Positions 1 to 14,300 are shown, counted from the first letter of the stretch. The stretch is DNA of 64,000 nucleotides from Thecaphora thlaspeos (GCA_900291925.1 UWYS01000005.1:310001-374000); one strand, 5' to 3'. Notes: generated from the sequence alone by a model not told the origin. Numbers and translations: made by a program.

Positions 1-68
1 AATCAGTCCTGACCCTGACTTGCTCGCTCCAACTTCCTGTCCGCACGCCGGTGACGTCGACGCTGTAG

Positions 69-527
69 CTAATCTGGTGCTACAAGATACAGTCGAGAGG
101 GTCTACGTGGGTAATCGATACGGCGATATCGCGAGGGGCGTCTTCCTGGTGCGAGGCGAGAACGTCGTGCTGCTGGGCGAGATTGTGAGTCCTCGTTGCC
201 GCTCACCGGAGCCTGCGCTCTCCAGTCTCGCTCCTCGTCATGGAACTGACCTATGCTGACGTTTCTCTTGTTGTTCTCTCATGCTGCTGTCCTCGACCTT
301 CCGCCCCGACGCGCTCTTTCGTACGACCCTTGCAGGACCTCGACGCGGAAGACGAGATCCCACCATCGATCGCCGCGCCACTACCGCTTTCGGCTCTCCC
401 GCAACTGCTAGCGGCAAGAGAGGCAGAGGCAGAGTCAAAGGCAAAGAGCGAAGCGAAGAAGGCAGAGGTCCTCCGCAAGGCCCACGGCTTCTGTGCGGAC
501 AAGAGCGGCGATGGCGACATGTACTAG
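69..527 (+). CDS. LSM1: LSM1, U6-like Sm protein (5' truncated by window edge)
   Basis: Last two visible exons of LSm1, the subunit specific to the cytoplasmic Lsm1-7 ring that binds deadenylated mRNA 3' ends with Pat1 and promotes decapping. Exon 69-184 encodes the Sm2 part of the fold ([14 protein letters not shown], then [20 protein letters not shown]), very close to the LSM1 signature. An intron with donor GTGAGT at 185 and acceptor CAG ending at 335 separates it from exon 336-527, which encodes an acidic then Lys/Ala/Glu-rich helical tail ending in GDMY, comparable to the charged C-terminal extension of LSM1. The acceptor at 67-68 is inferred; the Sm1 half lies outside the window. Identification is confident, the left exon boundary less so. 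Confidence 0.85.
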
Positions 528-2389
528 AGCGAGCGTCTTCGTCTATGGCTTAATGAACACATATACCGAGAGGAGAAGAAACATCGACTGTGGGCCGATT
601 TATCTGACGAAGAGACGCAGCTGGCCCGGGCTGCTCGACGCCATTTTGGCGTTGCTGCGACTCTCTCGTGCCGGTGCACGTGCAACAGAGAGGAGTGTAG
701 TGAGACTAGCCCTCCTGCGCTTCAAGATAACGAGCAGGTTGGCTGGCCTTGTTTCGGTTTGCTGGGCCGGCAAAGCGGCCTTTCCGAGCCCCTTCCGGTC
801 CGTGCCCCGAGATGCGCCGGTAGAACACGATGCAAGTACTGCTGCTGACGAGCTACTCCCTTATCACTCGCGCAACTTCGTGGGGCGCATCGGGCTCGAC
901 GATGCGTGACTAATGACTGCCACCTGGGAGGGAGAAATCATTTGCTACAGAGTGTAGTTAGGGAGTAAAAGCTACTACTTGGGTTCGGCGGTCGACCGTA
1001 CCCTGTGCTTGTGACTTTATGCTTTGGCTAACATGCCCAACAAGAACGGTTGCCGTTATCGCGCTGGGTTGTGATGGAGGGAGTGGACATCATCAGCTAA
1101 AATATGTGTTCCTCCGGGAGACAGCATCGCAAGAGGGTGGTTGCCGATTTACGTACAGTCAAGAGAGACCGATGGGTCCGTGTCCTGGGTGACGCTGTTC
1201 CCCCCTGCAAATCCGGCTGGGGTGAAGCGGGGCTGGATAAAGATCAGTATAGCGGCAGCGTACGGCATGCAGACCTGGGGTCCTTCGGGATGGCCCTTGC
1301 TGGCGGACGAGCCGGCAAACCCGTCGACCGGGGCCAGACCAACATCGTCGTCGGTCCGTCCGAAGACAGGGTCCCGCGAAACCCCTTTGCTCGACCAAAG
1401 CCGAGCATCTTGTTCGCGACTTTGGAACAAGTGCCAGAGCTGGCGAGCACCATGCTGAACTCGGTCCTGGCTGCTCGTTCTTGTTTGTGCTCGTCCGCCT
1501 TTTTCGTCATGTTGCTACTGGCGGGGGCACTGCGGCCAGGTCGGTCGAAAGTGGACTCTCTCCTGCCGCTGTGGCAATGCTTTGGCTGTTCGCTTCAAGA
1601 CGAGAGAGCGACAGGGACACGAACAGAGCCTTATGAGCAGCGGACCATAAACGAGATGTTCACGAGTGGCCTATCCTCTTTCTCTCTTCCGTCCGCTCTG
1701 AGTGACCCCCTGCTGCTGATGTTTCCCTGGTGATTTCCAAAAGCTTGGCTTGCTAGCGGCTTGCTGTGAACCAGAGGTGTTGCAATCTTTACCTTGTATG
1801 TAATTGCCTGTGTCATCAGGCAAGAGAGAGTGGCATGGCTGGGCCTTGATGCTACGCTTTACCCCAGCAACGAAATGGACGAAATTTCGAGGTGCTTGGG
1901 TTGGGGCAGTGGACTCGCGGGGGGGAAGGCGGAAAAGGAGTGGAGGTCTATGCGTCAATAAATTGCGCCCTTCTGTGGTTCGCTCACCCCCTTCCTCCCG
2001 GCACCACCACCACCACCACCATCCCCACCCCTCACCCACCCATCTACCATCGACTGAAGCCTTAACCAGCGGCAGCGACGAGCATCCTTCCACTCTAACG
2101 ACACCCTCATCTCCTTCGACTCAGCCCTAGCTACATCTTCGAGTGACGATCGAAGATCTGAAGCGCGCTGATTTTCTCAATCTATCACCACCACATCAAC
2201 TATCACCAACCTTCTTCCTCACACGAGCCGATTCGCTTGACCAGCGCCTCACTCTCCAGCACAACTCGCAAAAAAGCTTGACTGAAGTGACGAGCAGTCT
2301 CTCCCTTTGCGCATTTCCGACGAACCTCTACGCCACCCACGGACTTTCTCTCCCGTCCATCTTTCTCTCCCCGCCTACGACCCGCAAAC
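528..2389. other. Intergenic region and FAS promoter/5' UTR
   Basis: About 1.86 kb with no convincing gene. An open frame at 1104-1733 (+) has no recognisable domain and biased shadow-like composition. The right part looks like promoter and leader: a TATA-like string near 1954, a CACCAC tract around 2003-2022, and a long pyrimidine-rich stretch up to the FAS start. Confidence 0.6.
1954..1963 (+). promoter_or_regulatory. Candidate core promoter GTCAATAAAT upstream of FAS
   Basis: GTCAATAAAT followed by TGCGCCCT lies 436 bases upstream of the FAS start codon. The same ten bases followed by a nearly identical GC-rich string occur 175 bases upstream of the permease at 17795. It resembles a TATA box (AATAAAT) in a GC-rich setting. 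Assignment is by similarity and position only. Confidence 0.35.
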
Positions 2390-5300
2390 ATGGCCGCCCC
2401 AGCTATCAAGAACACCACCTCGCCCTCGGATGACAGCTACGTCGAACTTTCGAGCGTGAGCAGCCAGAACGGCGGCTCGCTGCTGCGTCCGCTGACGGTC
2501 AGCCACAAGAACGTCGAGATCCGCATTGCGATCCCCGCCCAGCCGTTCGAGGCCTGGGTGGCTGCCGATGTCGCTAGGGAAGAGTTCCAGCGCAGCCTGG
2601 TCGCCTCGAGCGCTGAGGCCGACGAGCTCGAGGTGCTGGGCGAGCAGGACGTTGACTCGGTCGAGGAGCTGGCCAAATCGCAGGTCGCGCTGTCGGCCAA
2701 GCTCCTGGGCTTCCTCGCCTCGCGCACCTCGGCCAAGAGCTCGGTCCACGAGCTCAACCTGCTCCAGCACGCCTGGATCGGCTTCAACAACGACTTCCTC
2801 GGCGAGAGCAAGAGCGTCCACGACGTCGCTGTGTCTCTCGACCTCGACGTCCGCTCGAGCGTCCTGCGCGGCTTTTTCGAGGCCTTTGCCGTGCTCGACA
2901 GCGTCGGCAAGGCCACCCCCGCCCTCAGGCGTCCCAAGCTCTTCCAGCTCTCGGCCACCGGCTCCGCCGAGGTCCACGCCGTTTTCGGAGGCCAGGGCAA
3001 CAACGAGGTGAGTAGGCACAGGTGGCGGCGAGCGCGCGGCTGCTGTCCATACCTTCCCCCTTTCCGATAGGCTCATCGATGTCCGGCGGGCGAGCTGAAG
3101 ATGGCGGCGGCGGCGGCGGGAAAATTGGCCCGTCCGGCTTTCTGGCTTCCCAACGCGGCGGGAACCCCACCGCCGCCGCCGCCGCCGCTTGTTGGCTCGG
3201 CAAGAAAAAAAATGCGCGCTTTTTTGGGGAAAGAGGACCGTGCGCGTTTCTTTATTGTCCCGCGACGCGGGCACTTCCCGAACGGCACGCGGTGGCATCC
3301 GAGCAAGCGGCCTTCCGATGAACCAACGAGGACGCGTGGCTGACACCGTCGCTCGACAAACTCCTTTCCGCCCCTTTGTTCCTCGCGCGCGCACTCACCG
3401 CAGGGCTACTTCAACGAGCTCCAGACGCTCTACGACACCTACAGGCCGCTGGTTGCGCCGCTTCTCGAGGCGACACAGCCGACGTTTGACAGGCTCCTCC
3501 AGGCGGCCCAGCTGCAGGGCTTCTCGAGCTTCTACACGCACGGCCTCGATGTGATCGGCTGGCTCGAGGGCGGGAGCGCGGTGCGCCCCCCCGTCAGCTA
3601 CCTGGCCAGCGTCCCGCTCAGCCTGCCGCTGATTGGACTGACGCAGATTGTCCAGTTCCTCGTCAGCGTCAGGTCGTCGGGCCTCACGCTGGCCGAGTTC
3701 CGCGACCAGATCAAGAGCACCACGGGCCACTCGCAGGGCATCATCTCGGCCGTCGTCCTGTCGGCCTCGGGCAGCCTCGAGAGCTTTGCCGCCAACGTCG
3801 TTAAGGCGGTCGAGCTCCTCTTCCACATCGGCAAGCGCGGCCAGGAGTTCTTCCCGCTCCTCTCGATCGACCCGGCCCTGGTCAGCGACACTGTCGGCGG
3901 CGGCGAGGGCGAGCCGACGTCGATGCTCTCGGTCTCGGGCCTAGCCCAGAGCGAACTCGACAAACATATCGCCAAGACCAACACACATCTTGCCGAGAGC
4001 CAGCACGTCTCGATCTCGCTCTACAACGGCCCGCGCGACTTTATCGTGACCGGCTACCCCAAGGCCCTCGTTGGCCTCGTCTCGAGCCTTCGCGAGGTTC
4101 GCGCCGAGACGGGAGCCGACCAGAACAAGGTCCCCTTTTCGAAGCGCAAGGCCGTCTTCCGCATGAGCTTCGTCCCCGTCGGCGTCCCCTACCACTCCAG
4201 CTATCTCGAGGGCGCGACCGACAAGATGGTGCGCGAGGACTACGGCGGCAATGTCGATGGCGTCTGGAGCGCCGCCGATCTCAAGGTCCTCGTCAAGAAC
4301 ACGGAGGACGGCTCTGACATGAGCGCCTACGGCCAGGGCACGTCGCTCGTCCGCAGCATCGCCGACCAGATCTTTACCAAGCGCGTCTTCTGGAGCAAGG
4401 CCGTCGACCTGCCCAAGTCGGCGACTCACGTCATCGACTTTGGCACCGGCGGGACGTCGGGCGTTGGTCGTCTCGTTGCCCGCATTCTCGAGGGCTGCGG
4501 CGTCCGCGTCGTCACGCCGAGCGGGACGCACGCCCTCAGCACCGAGCTCTACAGTGCCTCGAGCGTCCGCTTTGAGGAGCGCTGGGAGGACGTCTGGGCG
4601 CCTCGCCTCGTCCGCACCAAGGCCGGCCTCAAGGTCGATACGCCCTTTTCCCGGACGACGGGCCGCGGCATCTTGATGGTCGGCGGCATGACTCCGACCA
4701 CGGTCAGCGCCGACATTAACGCGGCCGTCCTCAACGCCGGCTATATCTGCGAGCTGGCGGGCGGCGGCTTGCACAACGAGGCCGGCCTGCGCAAGCGCGT
4801 CGACGAGATCCTCGTCAAGCTCGAGCCGGGCAACGGCCTCGAGCTCAACGGCCTCTTTATCGACCAGCGCCGCTTCGGCTGGCAGTACCCGCTCTGGGGC
4901 CAGATGAGGCGCGAGGGGATCCCGTGTAAGGGCTTCACCGTCGCCGCCGGTATCCCGAGCGTCGAAAAGGCCAAGGACATCATCGACGGCCTCAAGGCCG
5001 CCGGGATCGAGTACGTCGGCTTCAAGCCGGGCAACGCCGACGGCCTCCGCGCCGTCGCTGCCATCGCCGCGGCAAACCCGGACTTTAAGATCATCTGCCA
5101 GTGGACTGGTGGTCGCGCCGGCGGCCATCACTCGACCGAGGACTTCCACCAGCCCATTCTCCAGACGTACGCGACGCTGCGCAAGCAGAAGAACCTCGTT
5201 CTTGTTGGCGGCTCCGGCTTCGGCGACGCCGAGGGCGTCTGGCCCTACCTGACCGGCGACTGGTCCGTCAAGCTCGGCTACGCCGCGATGCCGTTCTCGG

Positions 5301-8300
5301 CATTCCTGTTTGCCTCGTGGATGCTAATCGCCAAGGAGGCGGCCACCGCCGACGCCGTCAAGCAGCTCCTCGTCGACACGCCCGGCTGCGACGAAGACAA
5401 GTGGGAGGCCACCTACGGCAAGGGCGCCGGCGGTACCATCACGTGCAACTCGGAGCTCGGCGAGAGCATCAGCTACGTCCAGAATCGTGCCGCGACCCTC
5501 TGGCGCCAGCTCGACGACCAGCTCTTCTCGCTGACCAAGGAGAAGCAGCGCGCCTGGATATCGCAGAAGAAGTCGTGGCTGATCGAGCGCCTCAACAAGG
5601 ACTTCCAGAAGCCCTGGTTCGCCGCCAAGCTCGATGGCTCCGCGCTGATGGACATTGCGGAGATGACGTACGAGGAGGTCACCTGCCGCATGCTCCAGCT
5701 CCTCTTTGTCTCGCACCAGAGCCGCTGGATCGACCCTTCGCTCAAGAAGCTCTTCGGCGACTGGTGCCGACGCGTCGAGGAGCGCTTCGCCGGGATCGAG
5801 ACGGCCGGCAAAAAGGAGTCGTTGCTGCAGAGCTACTCGGTGCTCGACCGCGAGCCGGCCACCTTCCTCGACGGCTTCCTCGCCACCTACGCCGACACAA
5901 AGGTGATCCGCCTTGCGGCCGAGGATGTCGGCTACTTCCTCGCCATCTGCCAGCGCCGTGGCCAGAAGCCCGTCCCCTTCATCCCCGAGCTTGGCGACAA
6001 CTTCCAGACGCTCTTCAAGAAGGACTCGCTCTGGCAGTCCGAGGACCTCGACGCCGTCATGGGCCAGGACCCGCAGCGTGTCATCATCCTCCAGGGTGCC
6101 GTCGCGGTTCGACACTGCACCAAGGCCAACGTCCCCGCCGGCGAGATGCTCGGCGAGATCGAGCGCACGCTCGTCGCCAAGCTGCTGGAGCGCTACTACG
6201 GCAACGACGAGTCCAATGTTCCCTACGCCGACTTCATCTCGAGCGACGCCCCCGCCGTCGACCAGGAGGCTGTCGCCGGCAGGCACAGCATCATCGTCGA
6301 GAGCGCGACGGGCGGAAGCGGCGAGACGGTCAAGACGTTCCGCCTCGGCGCCAACGTCCCCGAGACCAAGGTCTGGCTCGAGCTGCTCGCCGGAAGCCGC
6401 ACCAGCTGGCTCCGCGCGCTCCTGCGCAACGTCAGCGTCGTCCAGGGCCGCCGCTACGTCGACAACCCGATGGCCAGGATGCTCGCCCCGCGCAGCAACC
6501 AGACGGCCAAGGTCGCCTTCGACGCATCCGGTGAGCCGCTCAGCGTCGCCTTCTACGGCGCCGCGCGCTCGTTTGGCCGACACGACGACGGCTTCAAGGC
6601 CGTCGAGATCACCAAGGCGCCCGGCTCGTCGGAGATTGACGTCGTTCTGTATGAGGAGCGCCTCGGCGAATCGGTCCCGCTGCCCTTCCGCTTTATCTAC
6701 CGCCCCGACCAGCCCTTTGCCTCGATCCACGAGGTCGTCGAGGGCCGCAATGACCGGATCAAGCAATTCTACTGGCAGCTGTGGTTCCACGCCGACATGC
6801 CGGCTGCCGCCCAGCTGGCCGCGACCAAGGAGTTCACCAGCCCCACCAAGGCGCTCGACGAGGCGGCGATCAAGCGTTTCTGCCAGATTGTCGAGAACCG
6901 CGGCGAGGCCTTCACGAAGGGTCAGGCGCCGATGGACTTTGCCATCGTCGCCGGCTGGGAGGCCATCATGCAGGCGCTGATGGCGAGCTGCGACGCCGAC
7001 CTGCTGAGCCTCGTTCACTTGAGCAACTCGTTTAAGACGGTCGGCAGCGCGAGGCCGCTTCGCGCCGGCGATGTCTGCACGGCCAGGGCCAGCGTCAGCA
7101 GCATCAAGATCTCGGACACGGGCAAGTCGGTCAGCGTCCGCGGCACGGTCTACCGCCAGAACCAGCGCGGCGAGTTCGAGCCCGCCATCTCGGTCGTCTC
7201 GAGCTTCTTCTTCCGTGGCCGCTTCGGCGACTTTGACACCTGCTTCGAGACGTCGCACACCGACTACACGCTCGAGGTCAAGAGCAAGGCCGAGGCGACC
7301 GTGCTGTTGGCCAAGGAGTGGTTCGAGTGGACCGCGCCTCAGCCCATCGCGCCGGGCGTCAAGCTCCACATCAGCTTCGACAGCCATCTGCGCTTCAAGG
7401 ACGCCACCTCGTACTCCGAGGTCGAAGTCAAGGGCGGTGCCTTTATCAAGGACTACAAGGAGGAGCTCATCCCTGTCGGACAAATCGACTACGTCGCCGA
7501 GTCGGTCAGCTACGGCAACCCGGTCGCCGAGTACCTCAAGCGCTCCGCCGGCGCCGCCGTCGGTGGTGCCTCTCCTCTCGAGACCGGTTATACCGTGGTC
7601 AGCAATGACGTGGCCACCACGTTCGTCGCCCCCGCCACCAACGAGCCCTACTCCAAGGCCTCGGGTGACTTTAACCCCATCCACATTGTGAGTTTCGCCC
7701 CTGCCCAGCGGTTTCGCTTAGCTTTTCGGAGAGCCCGACAGACTGATTTGACTGATCGCCTTCTCTCTTGCTCGCTCCTGTCTCGTGTCGCCGCCGCCCG
7801 TCCGCCCGCCACGCAGAACCCCTACTTTTCCTCGTTTGCGGCGCTCCCCGGCACCATCACCCACGGCCTCTTCTCGAGCGCCGCTTCGCGCCGCTTCGTC
7901 GAGATGGTCGCGGCCGACGGTTTCCCGGACCGCTGCCTCAGCTTTGAGGCCAACTTCCTTGGCATGGTGCTGCCTGGCGACGAGCTCGTCGTTAAGCTGC
8001 GCCACGTCGCGATGCACGAAGGCAACAAGGTGATCAAGGTCGAGACGTTCAACCAGCACGACGACATGGTGCTCGAGGGGCAGGCCGAGGTCAAGCAGCC
8101 GGCGACCGTTTACGTCTTCACCGGCCAGGGCTCGCAGGAGCAGGGCATGGGCATGGACCTGTACAACTCCAGCCCGACCGCCAAGGCGCTCTGGGACGAG
8201 GCTGATGGCCACCTCCGCTCGACGATGGGCTTCAGCATCCTCGAGATCGTCAACCAGAACCCGCTCTCTAAGACGGTCCACTTTGGCGGCGTCCGGGGAC

Positions 8301-11300
8301 ACACTATCCGAGACCGCTACATGTCGATGACATACGACTCGGCCGATGAGCACGGCAACACGGTCACGCTGCCCCTCTTCCCCGAGATCAGCTCGGCGAG
8401 CCAGAGCTACACCTTCCAGTCGCCCAAGGGCCTCCTCTTCGCCACTCAGTTTGCCCAGATTGCGCTGGTGCTCGTCGAGTTGAGCGCGTTCCAGGACATG
8501 AAGCAGCGTGGCCTGATCAACCCGGACGCTGCCTTCGCCGGTCACAGTCTGGGAGAGTACGCCTCGCTCACCGCCGTCGCCGGCGTTCTGCAGGTCAAGG
8601 ACCTCGTCGAGGTTGTCATGTACCGCGGCCTCTCGATGCAAAACTGCGTCACTCGTGACCCCGTCACCGGCGCCTCGTCGTACGGCATGATGGCGTGCAA
8701 CCCGATCCGCGTCCTTGGCGATGCTACGCCCGCCTTCGCCGGCCAGGCACTCGCCGAGATCGTCGACTCGGTCACGAAGGAGTCCGGTCTCCTCTGCCAG
8801 ATCGTCAACTACAACGTCGCCGGCCAGCAGTACGTCGTCGCAGGCGACAACGTCGCTCTCCTCACGCTCGGCAACGTTCTGAACTTCATCAAGATCCAGA
8901 AGATCGACCTAAAGAAGCTGCAGGAGATCATGCCGATCGAGGAGGTGCGCGAGAAGCTTGACGAGATCGTCCGCGAGGTGCTCACCGCCGCTCGCGATGA
9001 GGAGAAGAAGGGTCCGCTCGAGCTCAAGCGCGGCTTTGCCTCAATCCCGCTCCCCGGCATCGACGTCCCCTTCCACTCGCGCTACCTGACGGGCGGCGTC
9101 GCGCCGTTCCGCGCCTATCTCTCGAAGCGCATCAACATCGAGGCCATCAGCCCGCAGTCGCTCATCGGCCGCTACATCCCCAATCTGGTCGCTGCGCCCT
9201 TTGAGCTGACCAAGGCCTACGCCGAGTTGATTCACGCCCAGACCGACTCGCCGCGCCTCGACAAGGTGCTCAAGAACTGGGAGAAGGATGGCTGGGAGTC
9301 GCCCGAGCGCGTTCAACGCCTGACGGCCACGCTCGTCGTCGAGCTGCTCGCCTACCAGTTCGCCTCGCCCGTCCGCTGGATCGAGACGCAGGACATCATG
9401 TTCAGCGACTACGCCTTCGAGCGCCTGATCGAGTTCGGGCCCAGCCCCACGCTCGTCGGCATGGCCAAGCGCACCCAGACCCTCAAGTACGCCGCCATCG
9501 ACCAGGCTCAGGGCCGCCGCCGCGTGATGCTCTGCTCGAGCAAGGACAAGGAGGCACTCTACTACTCGTTCGAGGACAGCGAGGCCGATGACGGTGCTGC
9601 TGCTGCTGCTCCCGCCTCGGCCTCGGCCCCGGCTCTCGTGCCCGCCGCTGCCGCCCCCGTCGCGGCTGCTCCGGCTCCGGCTGCCTCTAGCGGCGGCGGC
9701 GCAACCGCCGACGTTCCCGATGAGCCCCTCAAGGCCGTCGACACCGTGCGCGCCATCCTCGCGCAGAAGCTCAAGAAGACGATCGCGGATGTCCCGCTCT
9801 CTAAGTCGATCAAGGACTCGGTCGGCGGCAAGTCCGTGCTGAGCAACGAGCTTGTCTCGGACCTGCTCGCAGAGTTTGGTAACCTGCCCGAGCGCGGCGA
9901 GGAGCTTCCGCTCGAGGAGCTCGGCGGAGCGCTCCAGGCTGGCTACAGCGGCTCGCTCGGCAAGCACACGTCTGGCCTCGTCACCCGCGTCGTCGGCGGC
10001 AAGCTGCCGGGTGGCTTCAACATGTCGTCAGTCAAGGCGCACCTCCAGAAGGCATGGGGCCTCGGCCCTGGCCGCACCGACGGCGTGCTGCTCGTTGCCA
10101 CCACCATGGAGCCGGCCAAGCGTCTGGGCTCCGAGCCTGAGGCCAAGGCCTGGCTCGACTCTGTCGTCCAGGCCTACGGCGCACAGGCCGGCATCGCGCT
10201 GAGCCAGGGAGGTGCCGCGGGAAGTGGAGAAGGCTCCGGAGGTCTCGCCATCAGCAGCGAGGAGCTCGACAAGCTCCAGGCCCGCCAGGACGAGCACATC
10301 CGCCGACAGATCCAGATCCTTGAGCGCTACCTCGGCACGGACGGTCGCGCGGGCGTCCGCCTGGCCGAGTCGACCAAGGTCGAGCTCGAGGCTCTCCAGG
10401 GCCAGCTCGATGCCATCGCCGCTGAACACGGGTGAGTCTCGTCGAGTCTGGCTCTGTTCCTTTCGCACTGCTGGCACCATCGCCGCCCGATGCTAGAATG
10501 CTGACCTCCTTTCGCCCTTCCGCCCGTTTCATCCTAATCCTCACCCCCTCGCGCAGAGACATGTACACCAACGGCATTATGCCCAAGTTCTCCGAGAAGA
10601 AGGTCCGCAACTTCAGCTCGTACTGGAACTGGGCGCGACAGGACGCGATGACGCTCTTCTACGACATCATCTACGGCCGCCTCACCGCCGTCGACCGCGA
10701 GATCACGGCGCGCTGCATCACGCTGATGAACCGCGCCGACCCGGGACTGCTGCGCTACATGCAGTTCCACATCGACGCCGTCGACCCCAAGCTCGGCCCC
10801 ACCTACGAGCTGGCCAAGGAGTTCGGACAGCAGCTGATCGACAACTGCCGTGAGGCTCTCACCGAAGACGCCGTCTACAAGGAGGTCCACGCCCCGACCG
10901 CTCCGCACACTGAGATCGACACGCGTGGTAACGTCGTCTACAGCGAGGTCAAGCGTGTCGGCGTGCGCAAGCTTGAGGCTTACGTCAAGGAGATGGCTGC
11001 CGGCAGCCGGCTGATCAACGCAGGAACTCAGGTCAACGTTGACAAGGCGCAGGAGAACGTGGCCAAGCTCTGGACGCTGATCCGCAACGAGCCGTCGGTC
11101 AGCAAGCTGGGCAAGGCGACGATCAAGAGTCTGTACACCGAGGTCGTCCGCTCGCTGGGCACCCCGCGCCAGCAGCAGCGCGGCCGTCGATCGAGCTCGA
11201 CGACGCAGAGGCCCGCCATCTCTGAGGTCGCCGGGATGCCTGAGGATCGCACGCCGTACCTCCACGTCAAGAGGAAGGTCGGCGGCCAGTGGCAGATGAG

Positions 11301-14300
11301 CCGGAAGCTGACGTCGGTCTACCTCGACATCCTCGCCGAGATGGCGACTCAGGGCGTCTCATTTAAGGGCCGCAACGCGCTCCTCACTGGCGTCGGAAAG
11401 GCGTCGATCGGCGTGGAGGTCGTCAAGGGCCTGCTCGCGGGTGGCGCCCGCGTCGTCATCACCACCTCGAGCTACTCGAGGAGCGTCGTCGAGTACTACC
11501 AGCGCATCTACCAGGAGGTTGGCGCGCGCGGCTCGACGCTGACTGTGATGCCGTTCAACCAGGCCTCGAAGCAGGACGTCGACAACCTCGTCTGCTACAT
11601 CTACGAGACGCTCGACATGGATCTCGACTTTGTCGTCCCCTTCGCCGCCATCTCGGAGAACGGCCGTGAGATTGACGGCATCGACGACAAGAGCGAGCTC
11701 GCCCACCGTCTGATGCTGACCAACCTGATCCGCCTGCTCGGCGTGATCAAGACGCAGAAGGCCTCGCGCGGCTTTGACACCCGCCCCACCCAGGTCCTCC
11801 TCCCGCTCTCGCCCAACCACGGCACCTTTGGTGGCGACGGCCTTTACGGTGAGAGCAAGCTCGGCCTCGAGACGCTGCTCAACCGCTGGGAGAGTGAGAG
11901 CTGGGGCCAGTACCTCTGCATCACCGGCGCTATCATCGGCTGGTGCCGCGGCACGGGCCTCATGTCGAGCTCCAACACAGTGGCCGAGGAGATCGAGAAG
12001 CTCGGCTGCAGGACGTTCAGCACCGTCGAGATGGGCTTCAACCTGCTCGGCCTGCTCGCCCCGACCGTATCGGTCGTCAGCCAGGTCGAGGCGCTCCTCG
12101 TCGACCTCAACGGCGGAATGGACAAGATCCTGGATCTTGCCGAGCAGACGGCCAAGTTCCGCGCGACGATCCAAGACTCGTCGGCCACCAAGCGCGCCCT
12201 GATCGCCGACAGCTCGGCCGACTTCAAGGTCATTAAGGGCGCCGCCGCCGAGGCGCTCCACCAGAAGGTCCACATCAACCCGCGCAGCAACTTCACCTTT
12301 AAGTTCCCCGAGCTCGGAACGCTCGAGTTCAACCAAGATCTCGCCAAGAGCCACTCGCAGCTCGACCTCGAAAAGGTCGTCGTCATCACCGGCTTCGCCG
12401 AAGTCGGCCCCTGGGGCTCGGCCAGGACGCGCTGGGAGATGGAGGCGTTTGGTCACCTCACCAACGAGGGCGTCATCGAGATGGCTTGGACCATGGGCAT
12501 GATCAAGCACCACGATGACAAGCTCAAGTCCGGCGCTACCTACGTCGGCTGGATCGATGTCAAATCGGGCGAGCCAATCGACGACAAGGACATCCGTGCC
12601 AGCTACGAGGAGGAGATCATCAAGCACTCTGGCATCCGCCTCATCGAGCCCGAGCTCTTCCGCAACTACGACCCCAACCGCAAGGGCTTCCAGCAGGAGA
12701 TTGAGCTCAACCACGACCTCGAGCCGCTCGAGGTCTCGGCCGAGGAGGCGGCCAAGTACAAGCTTGAGCATGGCGACAAGGTCGACACCTGGGAGGACGC
12801 CGCCAGCGGCAACTGGTTCGTCCACCTCAAGAAGGGCGCCCGCATCTTCGTTCCCAAGGCGGTCGCCTTCGACCGCCTCGTCGCAGGCCAGCTCCCCACC
12901 GGCTGGACGGGCCAGCGCTACGGCATCCCCGACGACATCGTCGCCCAGGTCGACCGCACCACGCTCTGGACCCTCGTCTGCGCGTCCGAGGCGCTTGTCA
13001 ACAGCGGCATCACCGATCCGTACGAGCTCTACAAGCACATTCACCCGAGCAAGATCGGCAGCTGCATCGGCTCTGGAATGGGCGGTGTGACTTCGCTGAG
13101 CAAGATGTTCCGCGACCGCCGAAACGACATCGACACGCAGAAAGATATCCTCCAGGAGACGTTCATCAACTCGGTCGCTGGTTGGGTCAATCTGCTCGTC
13201 ATGTCGGCCGCTGGCCCGATCAAAACAGTCGTTGGCGCCTGCGCGACGGCGCTCCAGTCGATTGACGTCGCGGTCGAGACGATCCTTTCGGGCAAGGCGG
13301 AGCTGATGTTGGCTGGTGGCTTCGATGATCTCTCCGAGGAGGGCTCGTTCGAGTTTGCCAACATGAAGGCCACCTCGAACGCCAAGGATGAGCTCGCCGC
13401 CGGCCGCGAGCCGTCGGAGCACTCGCGACCCTTCACCACCTCGCGCGGCGGCTTCATGGAGTCGCAGGGGTGCGGCGTCCAGGTCGTCACGACGGCGGCC
13501 AACGCGATCAAGCTCGGCATGCCGATCCAGGGCATTGTCGCCTACTCCAACACCCACACCGACGGCGCCGGGCGCAGCCTGCCCGCGCCCGGACACGGCG
13601 TGATCGCGAGCGCCGACGGCCTCCAGCGCGCGCTGGCCAGCTTCAACTTGACGGCCGACGACATCGGCGTCATCTCGGCCCACATGACCGCGACCAAGGC
13701 CAACGACAAGAACGAGTCGCACGTCTACCAGGAGCTCTTCACTCGCATGGGCCGCACGCCCGGTCACGCGGTCCCTGTCATGGCGCAGAAGTGGCTCTGC
13801 GGCCACGCAAAGGGCGCCGCCGCCGCCTGGGCGCTCAACGGCGTACTCCAGAGCATTAACACGTCCATCGTCGCCGGCAACCGCAACGCCGACGACATCT
13901 CGCCTGAGCTGCAGAAGTTCGACATGCTCCTCTACAACTCAACGACGCTCCACCGCACGCCCCGCCACGTCAACGCCGCGTGCGTGTCGAGCTTCGGATT
14001 CGGCCAGGTCGGCGGCATCTGCCTCATCCTGCACGGCGCCCACGTCCTCGGCCGGCTCTCGCCCAAGGCCTTCGAGGAGTACGCGGCCCGCCGCAAGGAG
14101 CGCCAGTACGGCACCTACACGCGCATGCAGTCGGCCATCACCAAGGACGACCTCGTCCGTATCAAGGACGACCGCCCCTGGCCCGCCGAGCTCGAGGACG
14201 CGGTGCTGATGAATCTCAACGCGCGCGCCGTCGAGTCGGGCGACAGCTACGCCTTCAAGGCTCCGCTCCCCGCGATGCCGGAGCTGGCCAGGACCGAGTC

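Noticed and set aside
1104..1733. 209-codon open frame between LSM1 and FAS
   Set aside because: No domain, no splice continuity, and overlapping frames on both strands are equally open; looks like GC-driven chance.
3941..5149. Long minus-strand frames opposite FAS (also 5324-7684, 7718-8641, 11359-13806)
   Set aside because: Antisense shadows of GC-rich codons in a verified coding region; compositions are Asp/Arg/Leu/Ala-rich mirrors.
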